From assembly GCF_002592005.1 (NCBI RefSeq), contig NZ_NVQF01000035.1, positions 1 to 59,594 of the forward strand: DNA of 59,594 nt. The letters are read 5' to 3'. Source of the stretch: Mycolicibacterium palauense (GTDB taxonomy: Bacteria; Actinomycetota; Actinomycetes; Mycobacteriales; Mycobacteriaceae). A program made the position numbers and the translations under genes. How positions within the stretch are numbered: the first letter of the stretch is position 1; each line of letters opens with the position of its first letter. The notes below the pieces were generated by a model that had not been told where the DNA came from, did no database searches, and saw nothing but the letters and a program-made list of their open reading frames with translations. Shown here in pieces: positions 12,439 to 21,394 of this stretch.

Positions 12439-13202
12439 CGACGACGGCGCGGCGCGGGCGGCCGCGGCGGCCCGCCGCGCCGCTCGGTCCGGCGCTGGTG
12501 CTGACGGCGCACGGCAGCGTCGACCCGCGCTCGGCGCAGACCACACAGGCCGTCGCGGGCCGGATCCGCCGGCTGCGGCCCTGGCTGGACGTGCGGCCGG
12601 CGTTCCTGGAGAAGTGCGCACCCGGGCTCGGTGAGGTGCTGGGATCGGTGGCCGCCGAGGGCAGGAGCGCGGTCGTCGTGCCGATGCTGCTCGCCTCGGC
12701 CTATCACGCGACCGTCGACATCCCGGGATTCATCGACGACTCCCCGACCGCGGTCGCCCAGGCCGAGGTGCTCGGCGAGGACCCCGCACTGGTGCGGGTG
12801 CTGGGCCAGCGCCTGACCGAATCCGTTGTGAATCCCGATGACCCGCACACCGCGGTGGTGGTCACCGCGGTCGGATCCTCGAATGCGGCGGCCAACGCCC
12901 GCACGGCCACGGTGGCCGCCCGGCTCGGGGCGGGCACCCGCTGGGCCGGCGTCACCGCGGCCTTCGCCACCGGACCCCACCCGTCGGTGCCCGACGCCGT
13001 GGCGCGGCTGCGCGCCGAGGGAGCCCGGCGGGTCGTGATCGCGCCGTGGTTCCTCGCCCACGGACGCATCACCGACCGGGTCGCGGGTTTCGCGAGGTCC
13101 GAGGGCATCCCGATGTCCGCGCCGCTCGGCTCGCACAACCTCGTCGCGGCCACCCTGCTCGACCGCTACGACAGCGTCCTGGCCTGCCGCGCCGCGGCCT
13201 GA
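12435..13202 (+). CDS. Sirohydrochlorin ferrochelatase (CbiX/SirB family)
   Basis: A 255-residue protein with two CbiX/SirB half-domains. TAHGSVDPR (His26) and LASAYHATVDIP (His91) supply the metal and porphyrin-binding histidines of the class II chelatase fold. A weaker second half holds VGSSNAAAN and PWFLAHGRITD. It most likely inserts Fe2+ into sirohydrochlorin to give the siroheme needed by SirA, which fits its place as third gene of the operon. The M. tuberculosis equivalent is Rv2393. The ATG at 12435 overlaps the cysH stop (ATGA). The N-terminal ~17 residues are basic and low complexity. Confidence 0.87.
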   Translation: MTTTARRGRPRRPAAPLGPALVLTAHGSVDPRSAQTTQAVAGRIRRLRPWLDVRPAFLEKCAPGLGEVLGSVAAEGRSAVVVPMLLASAYHATVDIPGFIDDSPTAVAQAEVLGEDPALVRVLGQRLTESVVNPDDPHTAVVVTAVGSSNAAANARTATVAARLGAGTRWAGVTAAFATGPHPSVPDAVARLRAEGARRVVIAPWFLAHGRITDRVAGFARSEGIPMSAPLGSHNLVAATLLDRYDSVLACRAAA

Positions 13203-13227
13203 CTCGTCTCCGCGGGTGTCGTCCCGA

Positions 13228-14490
13228 TCAGACCGTGGTGTCGTCGCTCGCGTCCGTCACCGCGTCCAGTCGCGTGCGCCGCAACGACCCGACCGGGTCG
13301 GCATACAAGGCGCTCAGCGACACCACACCCGCGCCGGCCTGCTGCACGTGGTCACCGAAGGTCGTGGTTCTGATCTCCCGGGCGGGAAGAACAGCCGTCC
13401 GGCTGAAGCTCTCCTGAATCACCGCGAACGACTCCGGATAACCGGTGAATGCCTGCCCTCCCACCACGATGTCATCGGGGTTGAGCACATCCCGCAGCAA
13501 CGCAAGTGACTCGCCGAGTACCCGGGCGCGCTCATCCAGCAACTGCCGCGCCCCCGGACTGCCCGTCCGTGCCGCCCGGTACAGCTCGGCCATCGTCGAC
13601 CCGGACGCATCGCCGGCAAGGAGCCGCAGCCTCTTCGCGGCCGCGAGCACAGCCCCGTCGCTGACCGTCGATTCCAGGGTTCCGTTCCCGTCCAACAACT
13701 CCGAGTAAGCGGGCAGCCCCGCGATGCTGCCCGGGCCACTGCCCGGCGTGTGCACCTTGCCACCGATGACGAGGGCATAGCCGACGGTCTCGCGCGCATA
13801 CACGTACAAGGTGGTGGTCTGCGACTTGGCCCCGCGGCGAGGCCCGACAAGCAGCTCCGCGGCGGCCATCGCATCGACGTGGGATGCCACCGACACGCGC
13901 AGCCCGAGCGCTCTGGCCAGCACGGGCCCCACCGGCGCGTCCACCCAACCGAGCCTGGCGTGGGTCACCGTGCCGGACGCACTGTCCACGATTCCACCGA
14001 CCGCAACGCCCGCCCACAGCACCCGCCGGCGATGCCAGCGCCTCAGGTAGCGCTTCGCGGTGCCGGACAGCTTGGTCAGCACAACCGCGGAGTGATCTTG
14101 CGGGGTGGGGACTTCGAGGACATCGAGTGCCCGGCCGAGCAGATCGGTCGCGACGATGCTCGTCATTCGAGCCCCGATGTGGATGCCCAGCGTCAGGAAA
14201 TCCTCATGGTTGACCTGGACCGGGATGCGCGGCCTGCCGACAGCCCCCGCAACCGACAGGTCCGCGCGTTCACGAAGCAGGCCGTTCTCAAGCAATCGTC
14301 CGACCTGCCTGTTCACCGTCGCCACGCTCAGCGACGTCAGCCGCGCAATCGTCTCCCGGGCGATGGGGCCGCGTACCCGCACCACGTCGAAAACCACACT
14401 GGCGGCGGCCTCCGGGACATGCAGGGATGGAGCCACCACGAGGCGCGGGCTCGTGCAGCGGCCACGCTGAGCGACTGGATTGGGGCGCAT
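13228..14490 (-). CDS. ROK-family transcriptional regulator
   Basis: A 420-residue protein with an N-terminal winged helix (LTSLSVATVNRQVGRLL near residue 70) and a C-terminal ROK sugar-kinase-like fold (GVAVGGIVD, VLNPDDIVVGGQAF). The zinc-binding CxCG motif and a clean DxGxT ATP loop of true ROK kinases are not seen, so it is a regulator whose effector need not be a sugar. The ATG at 14490 has AAGGA 7 nt upstream; an earlier start at 14598 has no such site. It is convergent with the chelatase gene and lies beside the organosulfur genes, which it may control. An inverted repeat at 14574-14593 could be its operator. Confidence 0.82.
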   Translation of the reverse strand: MRPNPVAQRGRCTSPRLVVAPSLHVPEAAASVVFDVVRVRGPIARETIARLTSLSVATVNRQVGRLLENGLLRERADLSVAGAVGRPRIPVQVNHEDFLTLGIHIGARMTSIVATDLLGRALDVLEVPTPQDHSAVVLTKLSGTAKRYLRRWHRRRVLWAGVAVGGIVDSASGTVTHARLGWVDAPVGPVLARALGLRVSVASHVDAMAAAELLVGPRRGAKSQTTTLYVYARETVGYALVIGGKVHTPGSGPGSIAGLPAYSELLDGNGTLESTVSDGAVLAAAKRLRLLAGDASGSTMAELYRAARTGSPGARQLLDERARVLGESLALLRDVLNPDDIVVGGQAFTGYPESFAVIQESFSRTAVLPAREIRTTTFGDHVQQAGAGVVSLSALYADPVGSLRRTRLDAVTDASDDTTV

Positions 14491-14573
14491 TTCCGGGTCC
14501 TTCTTCGTGAGAGTCGATGAGACGTGCGCCGCGCCGAGAAGCTCTCCACCGACAGGAAACCCGGAGTGCGTCA

Positions 14574-14593
14574 GTCGCGGCCAGATCCGCGAC
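14574..14593. promoter_or_regulatory. Inverted repeat upstream of the ROK gene
   Basis: GTCGCGG and CCGCGAC, a perfect 7-bp inverted repeat with a 6-bp centre, lies 84 bp upstream of the ROK start. It could be an autoregulatory operator or the end of the ssuD transcript. The rest of 14491-14715 shows nothing clear. Confidence 0.35.
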
Positions 14594-14715
14594 AACAACG
14601 CTCGTGGCCGATGGCCTCACCCGGACCGGGACCGATACGCATGCAGGGAGCCTAGCATCGGCGCGCGGACAATACCGAATCACACTGTGCCGCTGAGCCA
14701 CTGGCCTCCTCGATA

Positions 14716-15861
14716 TCATCCCGCAGCTGCCGCCGCGAAAGGCGTGGCCGCCGTGAAACCGGGGCGCCGACTCGTGGACCCGACGAACCCCTTGCGCTGC
14801 AGGATCGGCAGGACACCCTCGCCGAACCAGTACGCCTCCTCGAGGTGCGGATAACCGCTCAGGATGAAGTGCGTGACACCGAGGCGGGAGTATTCGATGA
14901 TGCGATCCGCGACCTCGCGATGCGACCCGACCAGCGCGGTCCCGGCCCCGCCCCGCACCAGGCCGACCCCCGCCCACAGATTGGGGGTGATCTCCAGTCG
15001 TTCGGTGCTTCCCCCGTGTAGTTCGGCCATCCGTCGCTGCCCCTCGGACTCGCTGCGGGCCAGATCGGCCTGGACCCGTTCGACGTCACGCGGATCGAGC
15101 GCCGCGAGGAGGCGGTCGGCCACGGCCCAGGCTTCCTCCGAGGTGTCCCTGGTGATGACGTGGATCCGCAGACCGTAGGACAGGATCCGTCCGTGGTCGA
15201 CCGCCAGGCCACGAACCCAATCCAGTTTCCTGGCTACCGCGGTCGGCGGTTCACCCCAGGTCAGGTAGGTGTCAGCGAAGCGGGCCGCCACCGGACCGGC
15301 CGCCGGCGACGAGCCTCCGAAGTAGACCGGCGGCACCGGGTCGGGGCGGTGGCCGAGGCCGGCCTGCTCGACGCGGACGTGCTCGCCGGCGAAGCTGACG
15401 GGTACATCCGATGTCCACAGCTCACGCACGACGTGCAGGAACTCCGCCGTGCGGGCGTATCGCTGTTCCTTGTCCAGGAAGTCACCGTAGGCCCGTTGCT
15501 CATGGGCCTCCCCGCCGGTGACCACGTTGAGCAACAGACGACCCCCGGAATGGCGCTGAAAAGTGGCGGCCATCTGGGCGGCCAGCATCGGACTGATCAG
15601 TCCGGGCCGCAAAGCCACCAGGAACTTCAGCGTGTCGGTCGTCTCCACCAGCATGGCGGTCGTGAGCCAGGCATCCTCGCACCACGCACCGGTGGGCGTC
15701 AGAACGGCGTCGAAGCCGTTGTCCTCGGCGGCGGCGGCAATCTGATTGAGGTAGCGCAACGTCGCGGGCCGGTCCCCGGCCATGGCTGACCCGTGCCCGC
15801 CGGCCATCAGCCCTCTCGAGTCGCCATAGGTCGGCAGAAACCAGTGAAAAGACAGCGTCAT
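14716..15861 (-). CDS. ssuD: FMNH2-dependent alkanesulfonate monooxygenase (SsuD-like)
   Basis: A 381-residue flavin-dependent monooxygenase of the bacterial luciferase superfamily. FHWFLPTYGDSR at the N-terminus, the active-site cysteine region TGAWCEDAW near 55, LLLNVVTGGE near 125 and the C-terminal FILSGYPHLEEAYWFGE are SsuD-type motifs. The enzyme cleaves the C-S bond of alkanesulfonates with O2 and reduced FMN, giving an aldehyde and sulfite. The ATG at 15861 follows AAGGAG at normal distance. It is divergent from the importer genes, with a 208-bp shared upstream region. No flavin reductase gene is seen in the window, so FMNH2 must come from elsewhere. Substrate range cannot be read from sequence. 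Confidence 0.88.
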   Translation of the reverse strand: MTLSFHWFLPTYGDSRGLMAGGHGSAMAGDRPATLRYLNQIAAAAEDNGFDAVLTPTGAWCEDAWLTTAMLVETTDTLKFLVALRPGLISPMLAAQMAATFQRHSGGRLLLNVVTGGEAHEQRAYGDFLDKEQRYARTAEFLHVVRELWTSDVPVSFAGEHVRVEQAGLGHRPDPVPPVYFGGSSPAAGPVAARFADTYLTWGEPPTAVARKLDWVRGLAVDHGRILSYGLRIHVITRDTSEEAWAVADRLLAALDPRDVERVQADLARSESEGQRRMAELHGGSTERLEITPNLWAGVGLVRGGAGTALVGSHREVADRIIEYSRLGVTHFILSGYPHLEEAYWFGEGVLPILQRKGFVGSTSRRPGFTAATPFAAAAAG

Positions 15862-16069
15862 CCGGATTGTTCTCCTTACGTCCGAGCCTCCATGCTCGCC
15901 GAACTCCGGGCATCGGGCACGGGTTGGAATCGTCGTGCGCGCAATAGGCCACGGGGCTCAAATCATCCTGATCGCAAAGGTGTCGAGCCGCGTGCGGCAT
16001 CTGTCACGATCTCGGCGACGCACCTACCCGGCACACCAGAGCCGACTCACGGAAGACCACAGCGAATCA

Positions 16070-17089
16070 ATGATCGAACTGGACAACCTCACCAAGGCGT
16101 ACGGCGAAGGCGCCCGGAAAACCGTGGTGCTCGACCGAATCACGTTCCGCGTCGGCACCGGAGAGACCCTCGCCGTCGTTGGTCCCAGTGGTGCCGGTAA
16201 GAGCACTCTCGCCCAGTGCGTCAACCTGCTCACGCCACCGACCTCGGGGTCCGTCGTGGTCAACGGTGAAGACCTGACCACGTTGTCGCAGCGCGGGCTG
16301 CGAACGGCGCGCCGCCGTATCGGTACCGTTTTCCAGTCCGCGGGACTACTGGAGCGCCGCACCGCAGCGGAGAATGTCGCGTTGCCTCTGGAGTACCTGG
16401 GAGTCACCGCGGCGGCCACCCGCCGGCGGGTCGGCGAACTGCTCGACCAGGTCGGCCTGTCCGAGCGTGCCGGCCACTATCCATTTCAACTGTCCGGTGG
16501 GCAACGTCAGCGGGTGGGCATTGCCCGCGCCCTCGCGCTTCGTCCGTCGGTGCTGTTGTCCGATGAGGCCACCTCCGGCCTCGATCCGGCCGCCACCGCC
16601 TCGGTGGTGGACCTGCTGGGCCGGCTGCGCGACGATCTCGACCTGTCCATCGTGTTCATCACCCACGAGATGGACACCGTCCTGCGGGTCGCCGACTCGG
16701 TCGCCAGACTGGAGCACGGCAGGATCATCGAGTCGGGCCGATTGGTGGATCTGCTGACCGACCCGGACTCCTCGCTCGGCGGAGCATTGCTGCCGGCCGC
16801 ACCGGCGGCCGAAGCGCGCCCCGGCCAACGTCTCTGGCGGGTCGTCTACCGCTCTTCGGATGTGCCGCCGGACTGGATCGGTCGGGCGTCGCTGGATCTG
16901 GGTGCCGCGTTGTCGCTGCTGGGCGCGTCGGTACAGGTGGTCGACGGCACCACCGTCGGCAACGCCACCATCGGCGTCCCCGCCGAGGCCACCTCCAGGG
17001 CCGTCGACGTGCTGGCGCATTACGGGCTGTCCGCGCGCCCGCTGGACCGGTCTCCGGTGAACGGCAGCGCACTGCGGGGAGTCGCGTGA
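16070..17089 (+). CDS. ABC importer ATPase, MetN-type
   Basis: A 339-residue ATPase. Walker A GPSGAGKSTLAQ lies near 40, the signature [15 protein letters not shown] near 140, Walker B VLLSDEATSGLDP near 160 and the switch ITHEMD near 195. The C-terminal ~85 residues after a linker (VYRSSDVPPDWIG onward) look like the ACT-like NIL regulatory domain of MetN. With the next two genes it forms a MetNIQ-type importer. The setting among sulfonate and sulfone monooxygenases suggests that the cargo is an organosulfur compound, methionine or a related molecule. I chose the ATG at 16070 over upstream in-frame starts because it matches the family N-terminus (MIELDNLTKAYG). No good Shine-Dalgarno precedes it. 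Confidence 0.88.
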   Translation: MIELDNLTKAYGEGARKTVVLDRITFRVGTGETLAVVGPSGAGKSTLAQCVNLLTPPTSGSVVVNGEDLTTLSQRGLRTARRRIGTVFQSAGLLERRTAAENVALPLEYLGVTAAATRRRVGELLDQVGLSERAGHYPFQLSGGQRQRVGIARALALRPSVLLSDEATSGLDPAATASVVDLLGRLRDDLDLSIVFITHEMDTVLRVADSVARLEHGRIIESGRLVDLLTDPDSSLGGALLPAAPAAEARPGQRLWRVVYRSSDVPPDWIGRASLDLGAALSLLGASVQVVDGTTVGNATIGVPAEATSRAVDVLAHYGLSARPLDRSPVNGSALRGVA

Positions 17090-17826
17090 ATCAGTCACTG
17101 CTCGCCGTTACCACCGTCCCAGCGAAACAGCTTCCCGGTCTTCTGCTTCCGGCACTGCTGGACACGTTGCTGATGGTCGGGATCGTGATGGCCGTCGTCG
17201 TCGCCGTCGGCGTCCCGCTCGGCGCGATCGTGCACAATCTGGCGCCCGACGGATTGTTCGAGAACCGCGGGCTGCACGTGCCGGTGAGCTGGATGGTCAG
17301 CGTCGGCCGGTCGCTGCCGTTCTTGATCCTGATGGCCGCCATCATGCCGTTCACCAGGCTCGTCACAGGTACCAACATCGGGATCGCGGCGGCGGTGGTG
17401 CCGATGTCCATCGCGGGAATCGCCTTCTTCACCCGGATCGTGGAGAACTCCCTTCGCTCCGTGCCCAACTCGGTGGTCCAGGTCGCGCGTGCATCCGGCG
17501 GTTCACGTCTGCAGGTCATCCGGTCCGCCCAGCTCAGCGAGGCTCTGCCTTCGATCCTCGGCGGGCTGACCATCAACACGATCGCGATGATCGAATACTC
17601 GGCGATCGCGGGCACCATCGGCGCGGGCGGGATCGGCTACGTCGCCGTGACGTACGGCTATCAACGGTTCGATCAGACCGTGATGCTCGCCACCATCGTG
17701 CTCCTCATTCTCACCGTCGCGGCTGTCCAGCTGATCGGCGACGCGCTCGTCCGGATCACAACCCCACACCGCCGTCCCGGTCGTCTCGCCGTGGCTGGGT
17801 CACCGCGCCGCGCAACCGCCAACTGA
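17086..17826 (+). CDS. ABC importer permease, MetI-type
   Basis: A 246-residue inner-membrane permease with about five hydrophobic segments and the EAA-like loop ARASGGSRLQVIRSAQLSEA near residue 133, which contacts the ATPase. NQSLLAVTTVPAKQLPGLLLPALLDTL at its N-terminus (residues 2-28) and GAGGIGYVAVTYGYQRF near the end are MetI features. The GTG start overlaps the stop of the ATPase gene (GTGA), so production of the two is coupled. The substrate is not determined by sequence. Confidence 0.88.
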   Translation: MNQSLLAVTTVPAKQLPGLLLPALLDTLLMVGIVMAVVVAVGVPLGAIVHNLAPDGLFENRGLHVPVSWMVSVGRSLPFLILMAAIMPFTRLVTGTNIGIAAAVVPMSIAGIAFFTRIVENSLRSVPNSVVQVARASGGSRLQVIRSAQLSEALPSILGGLTINTIAMIEYSAIAGTIGAGGIGYVAVTYGYQRFDQTVMLATIVLLILTVAAVQLIGDALVRITTPHRRPGRLAVAGSPRRATAN

Positions 17827-17840
17827 TCGAAAGGCTCACC

Positions 17841-18752
17841 ATGACAACGACACCCACCACCACTCAGCATGGCCAACCTGGGTTCGAACTCAGGCATCGC
17901 CGTCGCTGGATCTGGATCCTGCCTACCCTCGCGGTCATCGCGGGCGCCGCCGTGCTCATACGCTTCACGATGTTCGCCGACACCCGGTCCGCCAACGAGA
18001 TTCCGGGGGCGACGCTGGTGGTCGCGACCAACGAAGGCAACGCCGCCGAACAGGCACTGATCGAGTACGTCGCCGCCGAGGTCGCTCCGCGCCACGGAAT
18101 CAAGGTCGCCTTCCGTGGGCTGTCCGACAGCAACACCATCAACCGGGCCGTCAGCGACGGCGAGGTCGCGGGCACGATCTACCAACACAAGCTGTGGCTC
18201 GCGCAGGTCCTGCAGGCCAACCCCGACTTCCACGAGCAGGCCGCAACGCCGGTGTTCCGCTGGGGCTTCGGCATTTGGTCGTCCAGATATTCCGATCCCG
18301 CACAGCTGCCCCAGGGCGCCACCGTCTCGCTGTACTCGGATCCCGCCAACGAGGCTCAGGGCCTGTGGCTGCTGGAGCGGGCGGGCCTGATCACGCTCGA
18401 CCCCAGCGTCGACAAGTGGTCTGCCACCCAACGCGACATCGTCGCCAATCCGAAGAACCTGCGGTTCACCCTCCTCGACTTCGCGGCCCAGTCCCGTTCG
18501 CTGCCCGATCTCGACGCGGCCGTCGGATACACCGAGTACTACCTCGCGGCCAATGTTCCACTGCGCCAGCAGATCTTCGCGCCGCCACCCCCGGACGAGT
18601 TCGCCGGCCAACTGACCGTCGGAAGTCGCTGGGCCGACGCCGACAACATCAAGAGGCTGGTCGCGGCCTTCCGCGACCCTGACGTCCAGCGATTTCTCGC
18701 CTCCGACCCCGCCGTCAAGAACGTCCTGCTGCCGCTTCAGCCGACGCGGTAG
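17841..18752 (+). CDS. Substrate-binding protein, NlpA/MetQ family
   Basis: A 303-residue protein with a cytoplasmic basic stretch (RHRRR), one membrane segment (about residues 23-45) and a periplasm-facing NlpA/MetQ domain beginning ATLVVATNEGNAAEQ. It lacks a lipobox cysteine, so it is probably held by an uncleaved N-terminal anchor, unlike typical lipoprotein MetQ. GFGIWSSRY and AAVGYTEYYLAAN line the expected ligand pocket. The start follows GAAAGG. It lies 14 bp behind the permease gene and 33 bp ahead of the DszA-like monooxygenase, so it belongs to the same operon. Confidence 0.85.
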   Translation: MTTTPTTTQHGQPGFELRHRRRWIWILPTLAVIAGAAVLIRFTMFADTRSANEIPGATLVVATNEGNAAEQALIEYVAAEVAPRHGIKVAFRGLSDSNTINRAVSDGEVAGTIYQHKLWLAQVLQANPDFHEQAATPVFRWGFGIWSSRYSDPAQLPQGATVSLYSDPANEAQGLWLLERAGLITLDPSVDKWSATQRDIVANPKNLRFTLLDFAAQSRSLPDLDAAVGYTEYYLAANVPLRQQIFAPPPPDEFAGQLTVGSRWADADNIKRLVAAFRDPDVQRFLASDPAVKNVLLPLQPTR

Positions 18753-18785
18753 AACCCCACCGAGCTCCAAAGGAGGATTCGGCCG

Positions 18786-20237
18786 ATGACCCGCATCATC
18801 CGCTTCAATGCCTTCGACATGAACTGTGTCGCCCACCAGTCGCCGGGGCTGTGGCGTCATCCGCGGGATCAGTCGTGGCGGTACAAGGATCTGCACTACT
18901 GGACGGAGTTGGCGAAACTCCTGGAGCGTGGCCGATTCGACGGGCTGTTCCTCGCCGATGTGCTCGGCACCTACGACGTGTTCGGCGGCAGTGACGAGGC
19001 GGCCATCCGGCAGGCCGCTCAGATCCCGGTCAACGATCCCCTACTACCCATCTCGGCGATGGCCCTGGTAACCGACCACCTGGGCTTCGGTGTCACCACG
19101 GGAACCGGGTTCGAGCACCCCTATCCCTTCGCGCGACGGATGTCGACACTGGATCACCTGACCCGCGGACGGATCGGCTGGAACGTGGTCACCGGCTACC
19201 TGCCCGCCGCCGCCCGGAACATGGGCCAGACCGATCAGCTTGCGCACGATGCGCGCTACGATCACGCCGACGAATACCTCGAGGTGCTCTACAAGCTGTG
19301 GGAAGGCTCCTGGGAGGACGGTGCCGTCGTACGCGACCGCGAGCGGGGAGTCTTCACCGAGGCCTCGAAAGTGCACCACATCGGTCACCGCGGAAAGCAC
19401 TTCGCCGTGCCCGGGGTGCATCTGTGCGAGCCGTCACCGCAACGTACCCCGGTGATCTACCAGGCCGGCTCCTCGCCTCGGGGCGTGCGGTTCGCCGCCC
19501 AGAACGCCGAGGCGATCTTCACCGCTGCCCCGACCAAGGCCATACTGCGCGAGACGGTCTCGGCAATCCGCCGGGAACTCGAGCTGGCCGGGCGAGACCC
19601 GTACTCGGCGCTGATCTTCAATCTCACCACGGTGATCACCGCCGGCAGCGACGAAGAGGCGCAGGCCAAGCACGCCGAGTACCTGGCCTACGGCGACCCC
19701 GAAGGAGCACTGGTGTTCATGTCCGGGTGGATGGGAATCGACCTCGCCCGCTACGGACTCGACGAGCCGATCGGCAACGTCGACTCCAACGCCATCCTCT
19801 CCGCCGTCGCCGCGTTCCAGTCCGCCGACCCCGACGGCCGGGCCTGGGCGGTTCGCGACATCGCCGAATGGGGCGAGATCGGTGGAATGGGGCCGCGCAT
19901 CGTGGGATCCGGTGTCCACGTCGCCGACACGCTTCAGCAGTGGGTCGACGAGACCGATGTCGACGGATTCAATCTCGCGTACGCGGTGAGCCCCGGAACG
20001 TTCGCCGACTTCATCGACCACGTCGTTCCCGTGCTCACCACGCGGGGCGCCTACCAATCCGCCTACACACCGGGCACTCTGCGCAACAAGCTACTCGGCC
20101 GGGGAGACCGGCTGGCAGACAGCCACCGCGGCGCGCGCTACCGCGTCGGAGGACCCGGATCGACCATCACCGACCGCCCCCCGACACCGCCGCCCTCGGC
20201 GGTGTCCACCTTCGCCCAGCCGACCCGCGCGCACTGA
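18786..20237 (+). CDS. FMN-dependent monooxygenase, DszA/NtaA/SnaA family
   Basis: A 483-residue luciferase-superfamily monooxygenase. WRHPRDQSWRYKDLHYWTELA, LLERGRFDGLFLADVLG, GRIGWNVVTGY and the long C-terminal FADFIDHVVPVLTTRGAYQ are characteristic of the group that includes dibenzothiophene sulfone monooxygenase (DszA) and nitrilotriacetate monooxygenase (NtaA). In this sulfur setting a sulfone- or sulfonate-cleaving activity is more likely than amine oxidation, but the substrate is inferred. A strong AAAGGAGG precedes the ATG. The stop codon is part of a 14-bp repeat that continues into the gap before sfnG. The last ~30 residues are proline and threonine rich. Confidence 0.87.
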   Translation: MTRIIRFNAFDMNCVAHQSPGLWRHPRDQSWRYKDLHYWTELAKLLERGRFDGLFLADVLGTYDVFGGSDEAAIRQAAQIPVNDPLLPISAMALVTDHLGFGVTTGTGFEHPYPFARRMSTLDHLTRGRIGWNVVTGYLPAAARNMGQTDQLAHDARYDHADEYLEVLYKLWEGSWEDGAVVRDRERGVFTEASKVHHIGHRGKHFAVPGVHLCEPSPQRTPVIYQAGSSPRGVRFAAQNAEAIFTAAPTKAILRETVSAIRRELELAGRDPYSALIFNLTTVITAGSDEEAQAKHAEYLAYGDPEGALVFMSGWMGIDLARYGLDEPIGNVDSNAILSAVAAFQSADPDGRAWAVRDIAEWGEIGGMGPRIVGSGVHVADTLQQWVDETDVDGFNLAYAVSPGTFADFIDHVVPVLTTRGAYQSAYTPGTLRNKLLGRGDRLADSHRGARYRVGGPGSTITDRPPTPPPSAVSTFAQPTRAH

Positions 20238-20272
20238 CGACAACGCACTGACGACGACGCACTGACGACAAG
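20231..20272 (+). repeat. 14-bp tandem repeat, three copies, over the 3' end of the DszA-like gene
   Basis: GCACTGACGACAAC occurs three times in a row with one or two differences. The first copy contains the last codon and TGA stop of the monooxygenase gene, and the third runs into the sfnG Shine-Dalgarno (AAGGAG). Confidence 0.92.
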
Positions 20273-20281
20273 GAGACAATC

Positions 20282-21394
20282 GTGACCACCGAAAACATCG
20301 CCGAACATGTCCAATTCGCCTACTGGGTGCCCAATGTCAGCGGCGGCCTGGTGACGAGCACGATCACTCAGCGCACGAGTTGGGATTTCGACTACAACCG
20401 TAGACTTGCCCGCACCGCCGAGAACAACGGGTTCGACTACGCACTGACGCAGGTCCGCTACATGGCCTCCTACGGCGCGGAGTATCAGCACGAGTCGACG
20501 TCGTTCAGCTTGGCGCTGCTCGGCGCCACCGAGCGACTCAAGGTGATCGCCGCCGTCCACCCCGGTCTGTGGCATCCCGCCGTGCTTGCCAAGTTCGGTG
20601 CCACCGCCGACCACCTGTCCAACGGGCGTTTCGCGATCAACGTCGTATCGGGCTGGTTCGCAGGTGAATTCACCGCGCTGGGAGAACCGTGGCTGGAGCA
20701 CGACGAGCGCTATCGGCGCAGCGCTGAGTTCCTGGAGGTCATACGCAAGATCTGGACCGAGGACAACGTCGACTACGGCGGCGACTTCTATCGAATCCGG
20801 GACTTCTCCCTCAAACCCAAGCCGCTGAACACCGCCGACAGGCCCAATCCCGAACTCTTCCAGGGCGGAAACTCCTCTGCGGCTCGTCGCAACGGTGGCA
20901 GGTTCGCCGACTGGTACTTCTCCAACGGCAAAGATTTCGACGGCGTCACCGAGCAGCTGACCGACGTTCGTGGCGTCGCAAGAGAACACGGCCGGGAGGT
21001 GAAGTTCGGCCTGAACGGCTTCATCATCGCCCGCGACACCGAGAAGGAGGCTCGCGACACGCTGCGGGAGATCATCGCCAAGGCCGACCGGCCCGCCGTC
21101 GAGGGTTTTCGGGACGCTGTGCGGCAAGCCGGCGCATCGACCCGGGACCGGCGAGGCATGTGGGCCGACTCGACCTTCGACGACCTCGTCCAGTACAACG
21201 ACGGGTTCCGCACCAAGCTGATCGGGACTCCCGAGCAGATCGCCGAACGCATCGTCGCCTACCGGCAACGCGGTGTCGACCTCATCCTGGCCGGCTTTCT
21301 GCACTTCCAGGAGGAGATCGAGTACTTCGGAGCGCGGGTGCTGCCGTTGGTGCGCGAGCTCGAGTCGCAGACGCGACCGGTGGCGGTGGCCTGA
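20282..21394 (+). CDS. sfnG: Dimethylsulfone monooxygenase SfnG
   Basis: A 370-residue luciferase-superfamily enzyme. FAYWVPNVSGGLVTSTITQR, GFDYALTQVRYMASYGAEY and FAINVVSGWFAGEF are close to the SfnG proteins of pseudomonads (recalled), which use FMNH2 and O2 to convert dimethylsulfone to methanesulfinate and formaldehyde. Methanesulfinate and methanesulfonate could then be used by the SsuD-like enzyme in the module. The start is GTG at 20282, with AAGGAG 8-9 nt upstream. The stop overlaps the sfnB ATG as TGATG. Confidence 0.88.
   Translation: MTTENIAEHVQFAYWVPNVSGGLVTSTITQRTSWDFDYNRRLARTAENNGFDYALTQVRYMASYGAEYQHESTSFSLALLGATERLKVIAAVHPGLWHPAVLAKFGATADHLSNGRFAINVVSGWFAGEFTALGEPWLEHDERYRRSAEFLEVIRKIWTEDNVDYGGDFYRIRDFSLKPKPLNTADRPNPELFQGGNSSAARRNGGRFADWYFSNGKDFDGVTEQLTDVRGVAREHGREVKFGLNGFIIARDTEKEARDTLREIIAKADRPAVEGFRDAVRQAGASTRDRRGMWADSTFDDLVQYNDGFRTKLIGTPEQIAERIVAYRQRGVDLILAGFLHFQEEIEYFGARVLPLVRELESQTRPVAVA

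Noticed and set aside
15862..16069. SAM riboswitch or second cysteine leader ahead of the MetN-type genes or ssuD
   Set aside because: I looked for the conserved core and for runs of Cys codons on both strands and found neither. Only scattered Cys codons occur in short frames.
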